Source of the DNA: Streptomyces sp. NBC_00536
Lineage (GTDB): Bacteria > Actinomycetota > Actinomycetes > Streptomycetales > Streptomycetaceae
DNA length: 64,000 nucleotides
NCBI RefSeq assembly: GCF_036346295.1
Contig: NZ_CP107819.1
Span: forward strand, 2,542,001 to 2,606,000
Direction of reading: 5' to 3'
Made by a program: the position numbers and the translations under genes. Shown here one piece after another: positions 52,010 through 62,800 of this stretch (positions are counted from its first letter, which is position 1; each line of letters begins with the position of its first letter). A model generated the notes under the pieces. The model ran no database searches. It had not been told where the DNA came from and saw only the letters and a program-made list of their open reading frames with translations.

Positions 52010-55000
52010 TGTTTTCTCCCTCGCGCGTTGAAGACCGCCTTGTAGTCAATGTTGTAGTTAACCCTTCCCAATACCGGGTTATAGTAATAATGCATCTGGA
52101 ACGGGCCAGATGGGCTGTCGAATGTCTTGGAGGAATACTTACCCCAGTCGGAGATGTTGCCGCCGTCCGACGCTAGCTCTGCCAGCACCTTCGGATTACT
52201 AAGCTTATCTCCATCGATCGCCCGCTTAGATCCCTGAACGACACTCGCCTTCAATTCGCCCGACTCGGTGAATACTTGCGAATATGTTTGCTCGCCCATC
52301 AACTGACGCGCAAGCGCATCGCCAGCAGCAGATCCGGAAGGACATGTACTGGAATTATGAACCAGAACCGGCGTCTCGCCCGCCAGCACATAATACGTGT
52401 GCAGGTCGTTGACGGTCAGGTTGTACATATCAGCAGCGCCGGCAATTGCGACTACTGCCACGATGTTTACGTCGCGACCAGTGTCAGTGACGAGCGTATG
52501 CCCCGGAGTGAGCTGTCCCGCCGGCACCCAAGTGCGGATGGTGTCATCCCAGAATGGATGCCTAGAGGTGGTGTGTAGAGTTTGAGTCCCCTCCTCGCCA
52601 CTCTGGATCCTCAGGTCGACTAGATCGTCGTCGTAGTTGATCAGCTTGGCATCCACATCACGCGGACCTTGACGCTCTCCCGTCGCGGGATCGGCCGCCT
52701 CTACCCTGTCGCCGACTTTGATTTCACCTATGGGCTTCAGCTCGCCGTCCCCCATTAGAACTAGAGTGTCAGGGGAGAAACTGCAATTTACGAATTTGCT
52801 TCCCACTCGCTCTTCTTTGGAAAGCAGGACACCAGCCCCAGCACCGCCACCGACAACGGCGCTACCGCCCGAGGCTCCTCCATCCAGAATGTCGAACACG
52901 GCATCTGTGCAGCTGATTACATTGGCGAGACAGGTGGCGGACAGATCGACTGCCCCAGCGACGACAACCGGAGCGGCAGCCACACCGAGGGCTACGAATG
53001 CCGCACCGTATACGACAGCGCAGCTGAATCTACTCTGGCAGCCACGGCTCACCGGCGGTGCGTTCGTCACCGTCGTCTGAGCTACATAATGGCTCGGGGT
53101 GTCGTGATCGCAGCTGACTCCGGATCCGTAGACGCACACTCCATTACTGGATCGCCCGCTGACAGGGCGCTGCAATGCCTTTTTCGAGTTTCCTTGGGCT
53201 GCCCATATTTCGTCTTCGGTTCTGAGCCCTCCGCCGTTCCTCTTTCGGGCGTCGTCGCGGTTTTGCAGCGTCTTTTGGCCGCCGTTGCCGTTGTTGCCGC
53301 CGCTGTCGAACCAGCCGCCTCCGTCGTTCATGCCTTCGATGAGGTGGAGGCCGGAAGGATCGGAGTTTCCGATCGGGTTTCCGTTGGAGTACGTGTATCC
53401 GTTCATCTGGAGCGGGTCGGCGATGTCGATGACCGGGTCGATAGAGATGAAGCGGCCGGTGGTCGGGTCGTATTCGCGCGCGCCGATGTGGGTGAGACCG
53501 GTGGTGTTGTCGTCGTTGCCGGTGCCGAGGAAGGTGCGGCTGCCGGGCCAGCCGCCGGGCTGGGTGCCGCGCGGGTTTCCGTAGGGGTCGGACTTGCGGC
53601 GGGTGACCGTCTGGCCTGTGGACTGGTCGACGGAGGTGGTGGCGGTGCCGTGGTGGTCGGCGAGCTGCGCGGTTAGGACGTGGCCGGTGGCCTGGCCCTT
53701 GGTGCGGCGGATGGTGGTGGCGCCGGGGCCGGCGTAGTAGCGGACGGCGTCGACGGCGTCGCCGTTCTTGTTGACGGTGATCTCGGATTCGCCGAGGTAG
53801 AGGGTGCGGCTGCTGCCGTTGTCCTCGATCAGGCGGTTTCCGGAGGCGTCGTAGAGGTAGGTGGTGGTGTTGTTGAAGCTCCACTGCTGGTTGGCGCCGC
53901 CGTTGCACGCCCACAGTTTGAGGTCGGTGCCCGCGGTTTCGTTGGCACCGGGTACGTCGACGCACTGGCCCGTCGCTGGGTTCTGCAGGCTCTTGTCCGC
54001 GGTGCGGTAGACGAACTTCTGCTTGTCGCTGCCGTCACAGGTAGACAGGACCAGGGTGCCCGCGTTGCTGGTCAGGCACTTGCCGAGCGCCCGGACGGTG
54101 TCGCCGGACAGGCGCCACTGCTGGGCCTTGGTCTCGTTGCAGTACCAGATCTGGATGGGGGTGTTGTCGGCGGCGTTGGCGTTGTCGACGTCGAGGCACT
54201 TGCCCGACAGGCCGACGACGGCGACAGCTCCAATGCCCGGACTGGTGGCCGAGGTGACCTTGTTGCGGCGGTCCCAGTCCACGATCTGGATGTCTCCGCC
54301 GATGGTGCGGCGAGTGGTGTTGCCGGAGGGGTCGTAGCCGTAGGTCGACTGGGAGTTGATCGTCGAGCCGGGCTTGCGGGTGACCGCGTCGACCTTGGAG
54401 AGGGCGTGAGGGTGGGTCGTGGTGGTCGGCTGGGTGCCGTTGCCGGTGACCGTGACGCCGTAGGAGTATGTGTACTCGTCGTCCAGGGCCGTGTTGGTCA
54501 GGTCGTGGTCGACGAGCTTTGTGCGGTTGCCGATGGCATCGAAGGAGTACGACTGCCAGTAGCCGTCACCGTCCGGACCCGGCGTGACGTCGTTCAGGGA
54601 GGGGCCGGTGCAGTTCTCGGTTTTGCCGGTCCAGGCCTGGGTGAGCTGGCCCATGGGGTCGTAGGCGTAGCACTGGCGGTCGGTGCGGCTGCCGGGCTGG
54701 CTGTCGGTGATGGAAGTGATGTTGCCGGCGGGGTCGTACTGGTAGGAGACGTCGCTGATGCGGTTGGGGTTGGCGGTCTCCCGGTCGGTGATGGAGTTGG
54801 TGATGCGCCCGGTGTTCGGGTTGTAGTTGTTGGTGGTCCACACACGCTGCGGGGCTGCGCCGGTGGCGGTGCGCAGGACTTCGCCGAAGGGGCTGTAGAC
54901 GGTGTCAGCGGTGTACCAGGACAGGCCGGACATGGTGATGGGCTGGCCGTCGCCGTTGTAGCGGGTGACGAGTTTTTCTGCTGCAAGGCCGCCGGGGGTG

Positions 55001-58000
55001 GCCGGGAGGGTGGTGGACTGGATCTTGCCGGTGGGTGTGTAGGTCGTGCTGTAGGCGTAGCTGCCTGCCAGGCCCTTGGCGGCCGGGACGTCCGGGATCG
55101 TGATCTTGGATCCGGTGGGGCGGTATTCGGTGTCGTAGCCGGTGACCTCGCTGGTGAATGGCTGGCCGTCGTAGTAGCGGGTCGAGGCGACGGGCTGGCC
55201 CTTGGCACCGGGGAGGGAGTCGAAGGTCCAGGATGCGACGAGGGGTCCGTTGGCGGCGTCGTCGCGGGTCTCGGTCTTGCGGCCGAGGACGTCGTACGTC
55301 GTGTACTGGGCGCGGCCGGTGGAGTCCTTGGTCCAGATCTGCTGGTCCAGGTTGTTGTAGCCGAACTCGGCCTGGCCCATGTCCGGGTCGTTGGACGAGG
55401 TCATGCGGCCGCGGGCGTCGTAGGCGTACGTCCAGTTGTTACCCGCCGGGTCGGTGACCTTGGAGAGCTTGTTGCGGACGTCGTAGGCGTAGCTGGTGGT
55501 GTTCCAGGTGGTCAGGTCCGTGGACGTGGCGTACTGGACAAGCGCGGTACGGCCGAGCGCGTCGGTCGTGGTCTTGGTGGCGCGGCTGCCGCTGAGCGGG
55601 GTCAGGCCGTCAGGGGACATGGCCGTGCGGGCGAGGGTCCAGTCGCCCTCGTAGCGGGTGGTGCTGGAGTACTGGGGGACGTCGGCGAAGAGGGTCGTCG
55701 TACGGACCGCGCGGCCGAGGCCGTCGTAGGCGGTCTTGGTTGAATTGGGAACCTGGAAGACGGACTCCGGGACGAAGATGTGCCTGTCCGGGTCGCCTTC
55801 CGCGTAGTACCCGTTGTTGGTCTGGCGGACGGTGCCGTCGGCGCTGTAGAAGGTGTCCGTGATCAGGCGGCCGCCGCCGAGGGCTTCGGCCTGGGACTGG
55901 CGCGGGCGCAGCAGGCCGTCGTAGATCACGACCGAGCTGGTGTAGGTGCCGTTGTCCTGCAGCGTGCTACTGGTGACGACGGGCGGCTCGTGCTCGGCGA
56001 TCTGGTAGGCGAAGGTATACGCAGCCCTGTCCGTCCCCGGCTTCTGAGACGGCGTCCAGACCGCGGTGCTGCGGCCGAGACTGTCGTAGGACGAGGTGAC
56101 CTTACGGCCGTTGGCATCGGTGGTTTCGAGGACACTGCCGCGGCCCGGATCGACCTTGGTCAAGCTCACGTGGCCTGCGACGTTCGTGGCCGTCGTGCTG
56201 AACGCCGGTCCCGATGCAGGGTTGAAAGCCGTGGTGGCAGCCTTGCCTGACGCGTCGTACACCTTGACAGTACGGCCGAGAGCGTCGTATTCCATTCGCG
56301 CGGTCGTCACCCAACCAGTGCCGACGGCGTCGAGGGTGTCGACCTGGTAGGCCAGACCCTTGACCGGGGCAGTGCCAAAGGCGTTGACCGCGTCGTATGA
56401 CGTGCGCGCATCAGAAAGCACCGTGCCAGTCGCGGACTGAGAGCAGTCACCCTCTGTTGTCCGGGCCCGCTGAACCAGTCCGATCAGGTACTTGGCCGTG
56501 TTGTGCACATACGTGGTTGTCTCGCACTTCTGGGCGGTGGTGGCCCAGCCGCCGGTGCCGTTGGGCGTGAGCGCCTCGGTCTGTGCCGTTAGCAGCAGCC
56601 CGTAGGTGGTATCGAAGGTGCTCTTAGTGCGGATGACGCGTGTTGACCCACCGCTGATCGTCTTGATGCTGTCCGTGCGCGGTGTGGTAACCCGGAAGGC
56701 TTCGAGTGGCGTGGTGCCATCGCGTGGGCGGGAAGCGGTCTTCTGGCTGGACTTCCAGCTCAGCGACCGTGCGGCGACGCTTCCGCCCGCCTTGCTGTAG
56801 GTGATCTCTTCGGCAGTCTGTCCCTGAAATGCGAGGAGGTCCTCACCCAGGTCCTCCGTACCGGTGGAGTCCTTGACTGTGACCTTCGGGCGCCCCGCGT
56901 CAGCGGAGATTCCGCGGAAGTAGCGGGTGCGGGTCTGTGACTCCTCTGTGGCGTCCGAGCTGCCGGTGTTGGCGGTTGCACCTTGCTTGACCACGACGCT
57001 CGCGTATCCGCGCCACTGGCTGTAGGTACGAAGTTCGGGCTTGGTGAACTCGTCGGTTTCCTTGGCCCAGGCCGCGTCACCTTCGTAGGTGTAACTGGTG
57101 ACCACCTCGTCCTGGCGGGCCACCCGGTCCTTCTCTACCACGCGGTCGACGACGTACTTGTTGAACCACTGCAGTGGCGGCGTCTCCAGGTCCGGGTCGG
57201 GTGACCAGTGGACCGGGTAGCAGCGGGTGGTGTTCTCCTCGGGCTTCGGGTGCGTGCCACCGACCGGGCAGGGGTCGGAGTAGTCGGCGTAGATTTCTCC
57301 GCCGGTCTCCGTACGGATGGTCTCCACACGCAGGCGGTCGAAGTCAGGGGTGGCGTCACTCGCGCTGGTCGCGACCCGGTTGGGCATGTCCTTGACGTTG
57401 GCGAGGAAGGACACCGGCGGCAGCGTGGTGCTCTGCTGGTTGCCGTTGTCATCCTTCGTGGTGCCGTATCCCGTGTGGGTGATGGACTCCAGCCACAGTG
57501 GGGGGTGGGTGTCCGTGCGCTGCTTGGGGAAGGACTGGGTGAGGTTCCACCGGTCGACGAGCGAGAGGGCGGTGGAGCCTTCGGTGCGCTGGGCGTAGGT
57601 GGTGACCGCGGTCAGGCGCTTACGGGTCCAGAAGGTTGGCGAGCCCGTGTAGCAGTCCTTGTCGTCTGCCTTGCAGGAGAGCGTGGAAGGCGTGTCCCAC
57701 CAGGGCTGCTTGTCTCCGTAGTTCTTCGACTCGAACTCGGTGTCCGAGCAGGTCGTCTTGCCTTCCTTGATGCATCGCTCTGCAACCGTGAACTCCACCT
57801 TGCCCGCAGGGGCGCCCGAGAGGTTGTCGGAACGAAGACCGTAGGTGATCTGGGTGGGGTAGCCGGCACGGTCGTAGGAGACCTTGGTCTTTGTCTTCCC
57901 ATTCTTTGCGTAGCTGTTGGTCTCCTTGGCCCAGTCGATGATCATCGCGTTGCCATGGACGTCCTCAACGTAGTCGAGGTTCCACCTCCAGGCCTGAGTG

Positions 58001-59454
58001 CAGGCAGAGTCGGCAAAAGCCGCCTGGTAGCAAGGCTCACCCGCGTGGTTGCCGAAGACAGGGGTGGTCAGGACGGAGTTCGTGACCGGTCGGCTGCCCG
58101 CGCCGTCCACGTCGTGGCGGCCGAAGAAGTAGCGGGTCCCATCCCGCGTGGTCATGACCCAGTACTCACCGTCCTTTGCACCGTTGGGAACCGATGCGTC
58201 CGTCTTGCGCTCGATTTTCGAGCCGTCGTCGGAGGCCGGGATCCACTGGCCGGTGCTGGCGTCATGGACTAGCTCAGTGGTGCTGCCGCCGAAAGACATC
58301 ACCACACTGTCGCCGGACCAGCACAGGTCGCCCTTCTTCTTGTCCGTGGCGTTGTCGTTGTTCGGCTTGCCCGGGGCCGCCTTCAGATCATCGCTGCAGG
58401 AACGGTAGCGCCGCTCGATGAACCCGGGCTCGTAGTCCCAGCCGTCACCGATCCAGGAAGCTTGGCTGTTGGCGACGGAGGTCTTGCCGTCGACCGCCTG
58501 AGACGAGTACGAGAAGCTGACCTTCGGGGCCGGGCCCGCCGGGGGTGCGGGCACGGCCAGGGGGTAGCTCCAGGAGAACCCTCCGCCGCTGCCGCCTGCG
58601 GTCCAGCTGCCGGACGCGGCCAGTGAGGTGGCCTTGTACGTGCCGCCCGCGCCGGAGGCCGAGTCGGATGCTGCAAGGACCATCGGGCCGCCACCGCCGA
58701 CCGCCATGGTGCGCAGGCCCTGGCCCGGCGCGGTGGCCGGGTCGACGGTAGCGCGGACGGTGCCGGTGCTCGGGTCGTTTGTGCTGGGAACGTCCTTCGC
58801 CGTGGTGCACTCCGGAGAGTCCGGCGTGGTCAGGAAGCACTCCGGGAGCTGCTTCAGCTCCAGGCGAGTGGACCACTCTGTACCGAAGAGGTCTTCGAAC
58901 TTCTTGTAGTCCAGCTGGACGTCGACGGGCGTCGAGCCGGTCGTCGGGGGCGTGACCTTGATGATCGCGCCGTCAACGGCAGCGGCCTCGGTGGCCGTGC
59001 GAGCCTCGACCGAGACACCCCAAGTACCCGATGGGTCTGCTGGGGTGGGGTTCGACTCGGTCGGCGAAGCCTTCCCGATGCTCACCGGCAGCGAGCCGGC
59101 CTGCACCAACTGAGTTCCACTGCCCGGGTTCAGAGCTACATCAACCGATCCGGCAGCAGGCGGAGCCACCTTGGACGGCTCGTAGCCCGCAGGCGGCTGC
59201 ACCGGCGCGCCGTCCCAGCCCTCCAGCTTGGCGGCGGCGACCTTGTCGAGCTTAGCCTTCATCTCCTTCTGGAGACCAGGCAGTTCGATCCCGCCGCGGT
59301 CCCCCGGTGGTGCCGCCCAAGCGGCGCTGGGCAAGAGCCCGGCGACGAGGAGCACCGAGAGCGTGACCCCGGTGCGTCTTGCCATGCGACTGCGCACGGC
59401 ACGCGCCTGCCCATTTCTGGGCAGGCGGAAGTTGTTCGCCGAGAACGGCGACAT
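52006..59454 (-). CDS. Secreted Rhs polymorphic toxin with ricin lectin, Hint and C-terminal toxin domains
   Basis: 2482 residues from ATG 59454, with GGGGGG 6 nt upstream. Order: Sec signal (~20-48, TLSVLLVAGLLPSAAWA); a ~300-residue N-terminal region; an SpvB-like entry (YPLAVPAPPAGPAPKVSFSY); long Rhs/YD repeats (DALGRTVKVYDASG; AYDARGRMTSSNDPDMG); a ricin-type lectin inserted at ~1740-1858 (GKCLDVDNANAADNTPIQIW, QQW motifs); the Rhs core (GAREYDPTTGRFISIDP) at ~1990-2031; a Hint protease from Cys2224 to VLVHN2367; and a 115-residue tip (DWGKYSSKTFDSPSGPFQ, NYNIDYKAVFN). Hint should cut the tip free. The toxin activity is not recognised. The tip region is AT-richer than the body. Confidence 0.9.
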   Translation of the reverse strand: MSPFSANNFRLPRNGQARAVRSRMARRTGVTLSVLLVAGLLPSAAWAAPPGDRGGIELPGLQKEMKAKLDKVAAAKLEGWDGAPVQPPAGYEPSKVAPPAAGSVDVALNPGSGTQLVQAGSLPVSIGKASPTESNPTPADPSGTWGVSVEARTATEAAAVDGAIIKVTPPTTGSTPVDVQLDYKKFEDLFGTEWSTRLELKQLPECFLTTPDSPECTTAKDVPSTNDPSTGTVRATVDPATAPGQGLRTMAVGGGGPMVLAASDSASGAGGTYKATSLAASGSWTAGGSGGGFSWSYPLAVPAPPAGPAPKVSFSYSSQAVDGKTSVANSQASWIGDGWDYEPGFIERRYRSCSDDLKAAPGKPNNDNATDKKKGDLCWSGDSVVMSFGGSTTELVHDASTGQWIPASDDGSKIERKTDASVPNGAKDGEYWVMTTRDGTRYFFGRHDVDGAGSRPVTNSVLTTPVFGNHAGEPCYQAAFADSACTQAWRWNLDYVEDVHGNAMIIDWAKETNSYAKNGKTKTKVSYDRAGYPTQITYGLRSDNLSGAPAGKVEFTVAERCIKEGKTTCSDTEFESKNYGDKQPWWDTPSTLSCKADDKDCYTGSPTFWTRKRLTAVTTYAQRTEGSTALSLVDRWNLTQSFPKQRTDTHPPLWLESITHTGYGTTKDDNGNQQSTTLPPVSFLANVKDMPNRVATSASDATPDFDRLRVETIRTETGGEIYADYSDPCPVGGTHPKPEENTTRCYPVHWSPDPDLETPPLQWFNKYVVDRVVEKDRVARQDEVVTSYTYEGDAAWAKETDEFTKPELRTYSQWRGYASVVVKQGATANTGSSDATEESQTRTRYFRGISADAGRPKVTVKDSTGTEDLGEDLLAFQGQTAEEITYSKAGGSVAARSLSWKSSQKTASRPRDGTTPLEAFRVTTPRTDSIKTISGGSTRVIRTKSTFDTTYGLLLTAQTEALTPNGTGGWATTAQKCETTTYVHNTAKYLIGLVQRARTTEGDCSQSATGTVLSDARTSYDAVNAFGTAPVKGLAYQVDTLDAVGTGWVTTARMEYDALGRTVKVYDASGKAATTAFNPASGPAFSTTATNVAGHVSLTKVDPGRGSVLETTDANGRKVTSSYDSLGRSTAVWTPSQKPGTDRAAYTFAYQIAEHEPPVVTSSTLQDNGTYTSSVVIYDGLLRPRQSQAEALGGGRLITDTFYSADGTVRQTNNGYYAEGDPDRHIFVPESVFQVPNSTKTAYDGLGRAVRTTTLFADVPQYSSTTRYEGDWTLARTAMSPDGLTPLSGSRATKTTTDALGRTALVQYATSTDLTTWNTTSYAYDVRNKLSKVTDPAGNNWTYAYDARGRMTSSNDPDMGQAEFGYNNLDQQIWTKDSTGRAQYTTYDVLGRKTETRDDAANGPLVASWTFDSLPGAKGQPVASTRYYDGQPFTSEVTGYDTEYRPTGSKITIPDVPAAKGLAGSYAYSTTYTPTGKIQSTTLPATPGGLAAEKLVTRYNGDGQPITMSGLSWYTADTVYSPFGEVLRTATGAAPQRVWTTNNYNPNTGRITNSITDRETANPNRISDVSYQYDPAGNITSITDSQPGSRTDRQCYAYDPMGQLTQAWTGKTENCTGPSLNDVTPGPDGDGYWQSYSFDAIGNRTKLVDHDLTNTALDDEYTYSYGVTVTGNGTQPTTTTHPHALSKVDAVTRKPGSTINSQSTYGYDPSGNTTRRTIGGDIQIVDWDRRNKVTSATSPGIGAVAVVGLSGKCLDVDNANAADNTPIQIWYCNETKAQQWRLSGDTVRALGKCLTSNAGTLVLSTCDGSDKQKFVYRTADKSLQNPATGQCVDVPGANETAGTDLKLWACNGGANQQWSFNNTTTYLYDASGNRLIEDNGSSRTLYLGESEITVNKNGDAVDAVRYYAGPGATTIRRTKGQATGHVLTAQLADHHGTATTSVDQSTGQTVTRRKSDPYGNPRGTQPGGWPGSRTFLGTGNDDNTTGLTHIGAREYDPTTGRFISIDPVIDIADPLQMNGYTYSNGNPIGNSDPSGLHLIEGMNDGGGWFDSGGNNGNGGQKTLQNRDDARKRNGGGLRTEDEIWAAQGNSKKALQRPVSGRSSNGVCVYGSGVSCDHDTPSHYVAQTTVTNAPPVSRGCQSRFSCAVVYGAAFVALGVAAAPVVVAGAVDLSATCLANVISCTDAVFDILDGGASGGSAVVGGGAGAGVLLSKEERVGSKFVNCSFSPDTLVLMGDGELKPIGEIKVGDRVEAADPATGERQGPRDVDAKLINYDDDLVDLRIQSGEEGTQTLHTTSRHPFWDDTIRTWVPAGQLTPGHTLVTDTGRDVNIVAVVAIAGAADMYNLTVNDLHTYYVLAGETPVLVHNSSTCPSGSAAGDALARQLMGEQTYSQVFTESGELKASVVQGSKRAIDGDKLSNPKVLAELASDGGNISDWGKYSSKTFDSPSGPFQMHYYYNPVLGRVNYNIDYKAVFNARGRKQ

Positions 59455-59811
59455 GTGGACCCCCCACGCTCTGCCAGCCGCGCCTATGGCAGACGGGTGG
59501 CAGGAAACCGACAAATTTGAAGTTGATTCTGCGTGCACGGATAGCAATAAATCCATAGCCGCATGCGGGATGTGGGCATGGTCACCTTATTCTCCACAAA
59601 TATACGCACAAATATCGCATACCGCGCCATCCCTGGCTCTCTTCTATCGCTGGCAGGGGTGACGGAACGGGGCGTGATGGTTCATGCTCACCTCGCACAT
59701 TTATGCGCGAGGGCCGGCGGGGAGCATCCCTTTCGCATTCAGTCGCCACGACTTCATTACCGCCAGCGCCGAGGGCCGCCGATCCATGCGCCCGAGGGGG
59801 AGAAGAGCATC
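59455..59811. other. 357-bp divergent intergenic region, Rhs toxin / surface protein
   Basis: No gene seen. Unusually AT-rich for this genome. Contains the 12-bp direct repeat cacaaatat[ac/cg] (59595-59606 and 59607-59618) and must hold both promoters; the repeat may bind a shared regulator. Confidence 0.55.
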
Positions 59812-62800
59812 ATGATTGCCAGAAATAAATCAAGCGAAAATCCGCCAACTCCACCATTCCAAGGAAGAGTTGGACCGACTGCTTCCGGATCGTGTAAGCG
59901 CCGCAGGGCCACCGGCGTCCTGGCCACACTGTTGGCCGTGGCCGTGGCGGTGCCCGTCGGTTTCCAGCTGACGAAGAGCGCGCCGGAGGCCGGTGCGGAG
60001 CCGCAAGTAGATACGGGCAAGCCGGTCACCGCGGCGCAGGCCCGGCAGCGAGCGAAGGAGTCTGGCAAGGAGGTCGAGGTCACCGCCGACCGGACCGCGA
60101 ACACCACGAGCTGGGCGCAGCCGAGCGGGCAGTTCAAGGCGCGGGTGTACAACAGCCCGATCCGAGCCAAGGTCGGCAACGACTGGAAGCCGATCGATAC
60201 GAACCTGCAGCGGGTGGAAGGCGGTTACACGCCAAAGGCGGTCAATGAGCGGGTGGTGTTCAGCGCGGGCAGCAGGCCCGCCACGCCGACGGGTACCGGC
60301 ACCGATGGCCAGCGGGCCTCGCGTTCCGTGTCACGGGCCAACCTGAGAACGGGCCTGAAGACCGACACACCAGCTGCCCCCGGCACGACCTGGACCGACT
60401 TGGTCCATCTCACCGTCGACGGCCACAACATGGTCGTGAGCTGGCCCGGAGCCCTGCCCGAGCCCGTCATCGACGGGCCGCGCGCGCTGTACGAGAACAT
60501 CCGCCCCGGCATAGACCTGCTGATGACGGCCCAGGACGGCGGCTACTCCCACCTGGTCATCGTCAAGGACAAGCAGGCCGCCGCCGACCCGCTGCTCGGC
60601 GAGCTGAACTACCGCCTCTCCTCCCCCGACCTGAGCTTCCTCCTCGACGCTCCGTCCGGCGCGGTCAGCGCGCGTGACGCCAAGAACGAGGAGATCGCCG
60701 GCGCCCCCACCCCCTACATGTGGGACTCCGCAGGAAAGATCGCCACCACCCAGGGCGAGGCCCAGCTCGCCCCCGGTCCGGTCGCGAAGGACCATCCCTC
60801 GCTCGGCCTGCCCGGCATTCGCGGCGCCGAAGGCGGACACGCCGCCGTGGCCAAGACCTCCCTCACCACGGCCGACAACACCAACACGCTCAGCATCAAG
60901 CCCGACACCGGCCTGCTGAACGACGCCGACACCATCTACCCCGTCTTCGTCGACCCTTCCTTTAAGGGCCACAAGCACAGCTGGACTCTCCTATACAAAA
61001 CCGAGGGCTCCTCCAGCTTCTACAATGGGCAGAACTATAACGCGGCCGGTACATCCGAGGCCCGCATCGGATACGAATCGACTTCCGGCGGCACGTCCCG
61101 CTCCGTATTCAATTTCTATTTCGACAGCACCCTGTTCGGGGCGGTGATCAATTCCGCACACCTGCGCGCCCTGCAAACATATTCATGGTCATGCGAATCT
61201 AAGCCATTCGATGTCTACAGCACGCCCTTCATCAACAGTTCCAGCACCTGGGACAACACCAACACAACTGCCTTCTGGGCCAAGCGTGTCGGCGGTGGCA
61301 GCGCCGGATACGGATACAATAGCTCCTGCCCGGACAACTGGGTCGGCGTCGACATCAAGAACACCATCACCGAGGCTGCCGCCAACAAATGGCAGGCCGT
61401 ATCCCTGGGCCTGCGGGCGCCGAACGAGTCGGATTCCTACCTCTGGAAGAAGTTCCAGGCCAACGGTGAGAGCGCCCCGTACATCGAGGTCGAGTACAAC
61501 AAGCCCCCGGACACCCCGGTGCAGTCGAACATGAGCACCTTCCCCGGCGGTCCTTGTGCCACTCGTGAGCCGATCCCCAAGGTCGGCAAGACCAACGTGA
61601 CCTTCCAGACCAAGGCCACCGACGGCGACGGCAACCTCAAGCAGATCCAGTTCCGGTTCTGGTCCGCCGACGGCACCCAGTCCATCCCCGGCGAAACCAG
61701 GAACACCAACAGCGACGGCGTCGCGACCGTCGAGCTCGCCTGGGACAAGTTCACCCCCGGCAAGACCTACTACTGGCTCGCCCAGGCCATCGACGCCGAC
61801 GGCTGGTGGTCCGGCAGCGGCCCCAACGACTCCGGCGGCGGCGGATGGTGCACCTTCACCGTCGACCACACCGCACCCAACCCCCCGGCCGTCAGCTCCG
61901 ACGACTTCCCCGCCCCCGGCCCCGACGGCGCCGAATGGAGCAAGAACCCCCTCGGCCCCGGCAAGATCACCGTCACCGGCGCAGGCACGCCCGCGGCCGA
62001 CATCCGCGAGTACCAGTGGAGCCTGAACCGCTCCACCTACAACATGAAGACGGTCCCCGCCGCAGGCCAGGACACGGTCACCCTCGACATCACCCCTGAC
62101 AACACCGGACCGAACACCCTCTACGTCCGCACCGTCAACAAGGCCGGAAACATCTCCACCACCACCCTCTACCTCTTCTACGTCCGCCCGGGCGCCGGCC
62201 AGGACAAGCCCGGGGACGTCACCGGCGACGGCTACACCGACACCTTCGCCATCGACCCCGCCGGCAACCTGCGCACGTACGCGGGCGACAAGACGGGCGA
62301 CATCGACGGCTGGCTGCCCGGCGCCACCGACGCCGGAAAACCCGTCCCCAACGGGTACTGGAAGGACCCGGCCACCGGCAAGAGCGCCCTCATCACCCAC
62401 TCCACCGACTGGTTCCCCGGCGACGGCCTCACCGACCTCATCGCCCGGATGCCCGACGGCAAGCTCTACGTCTACCCCGGCGACGGCCTCGGCCACGTCG
62501 ACATCAGCCGCCGCATGGAGATCCTGCTCCCCGCCGGATCCCCGGACATCAACACCCTCACCCAGCTCATCGCGGGCGAGGACGTCACCGGTGACGGCAT
62601 GCCCGACTTCTTCGCCCTCGGCGACAACGGCGACACCTTCTGGGCCTTCACCGGCTATACGGGCGCCAGCTTCTCCACCGTCAAGCAGATCGGCGGCGCC
62701 GGCTGGAAGCAGCGCGACATCGTCGGCGTACGCGACGTCTCCGGCGACGGCGTCCCCGACCTGATCTTCCGCGACGAATCCATGGCCAACCGCGGCCTCG

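Noticed and set aside
52354..52785. Possible intein in the Rhs protein
   Set aside because: The Hint domain is followed by a toxin tip, not a continuing host domain; the ordering is that of Hint-processed polymorphic toxins.
53680..55743. 687-codon plus-strand frame inside the Rhs gene
   Set aside because: Gly/Val-rich antisense shadow of the YD repeats.
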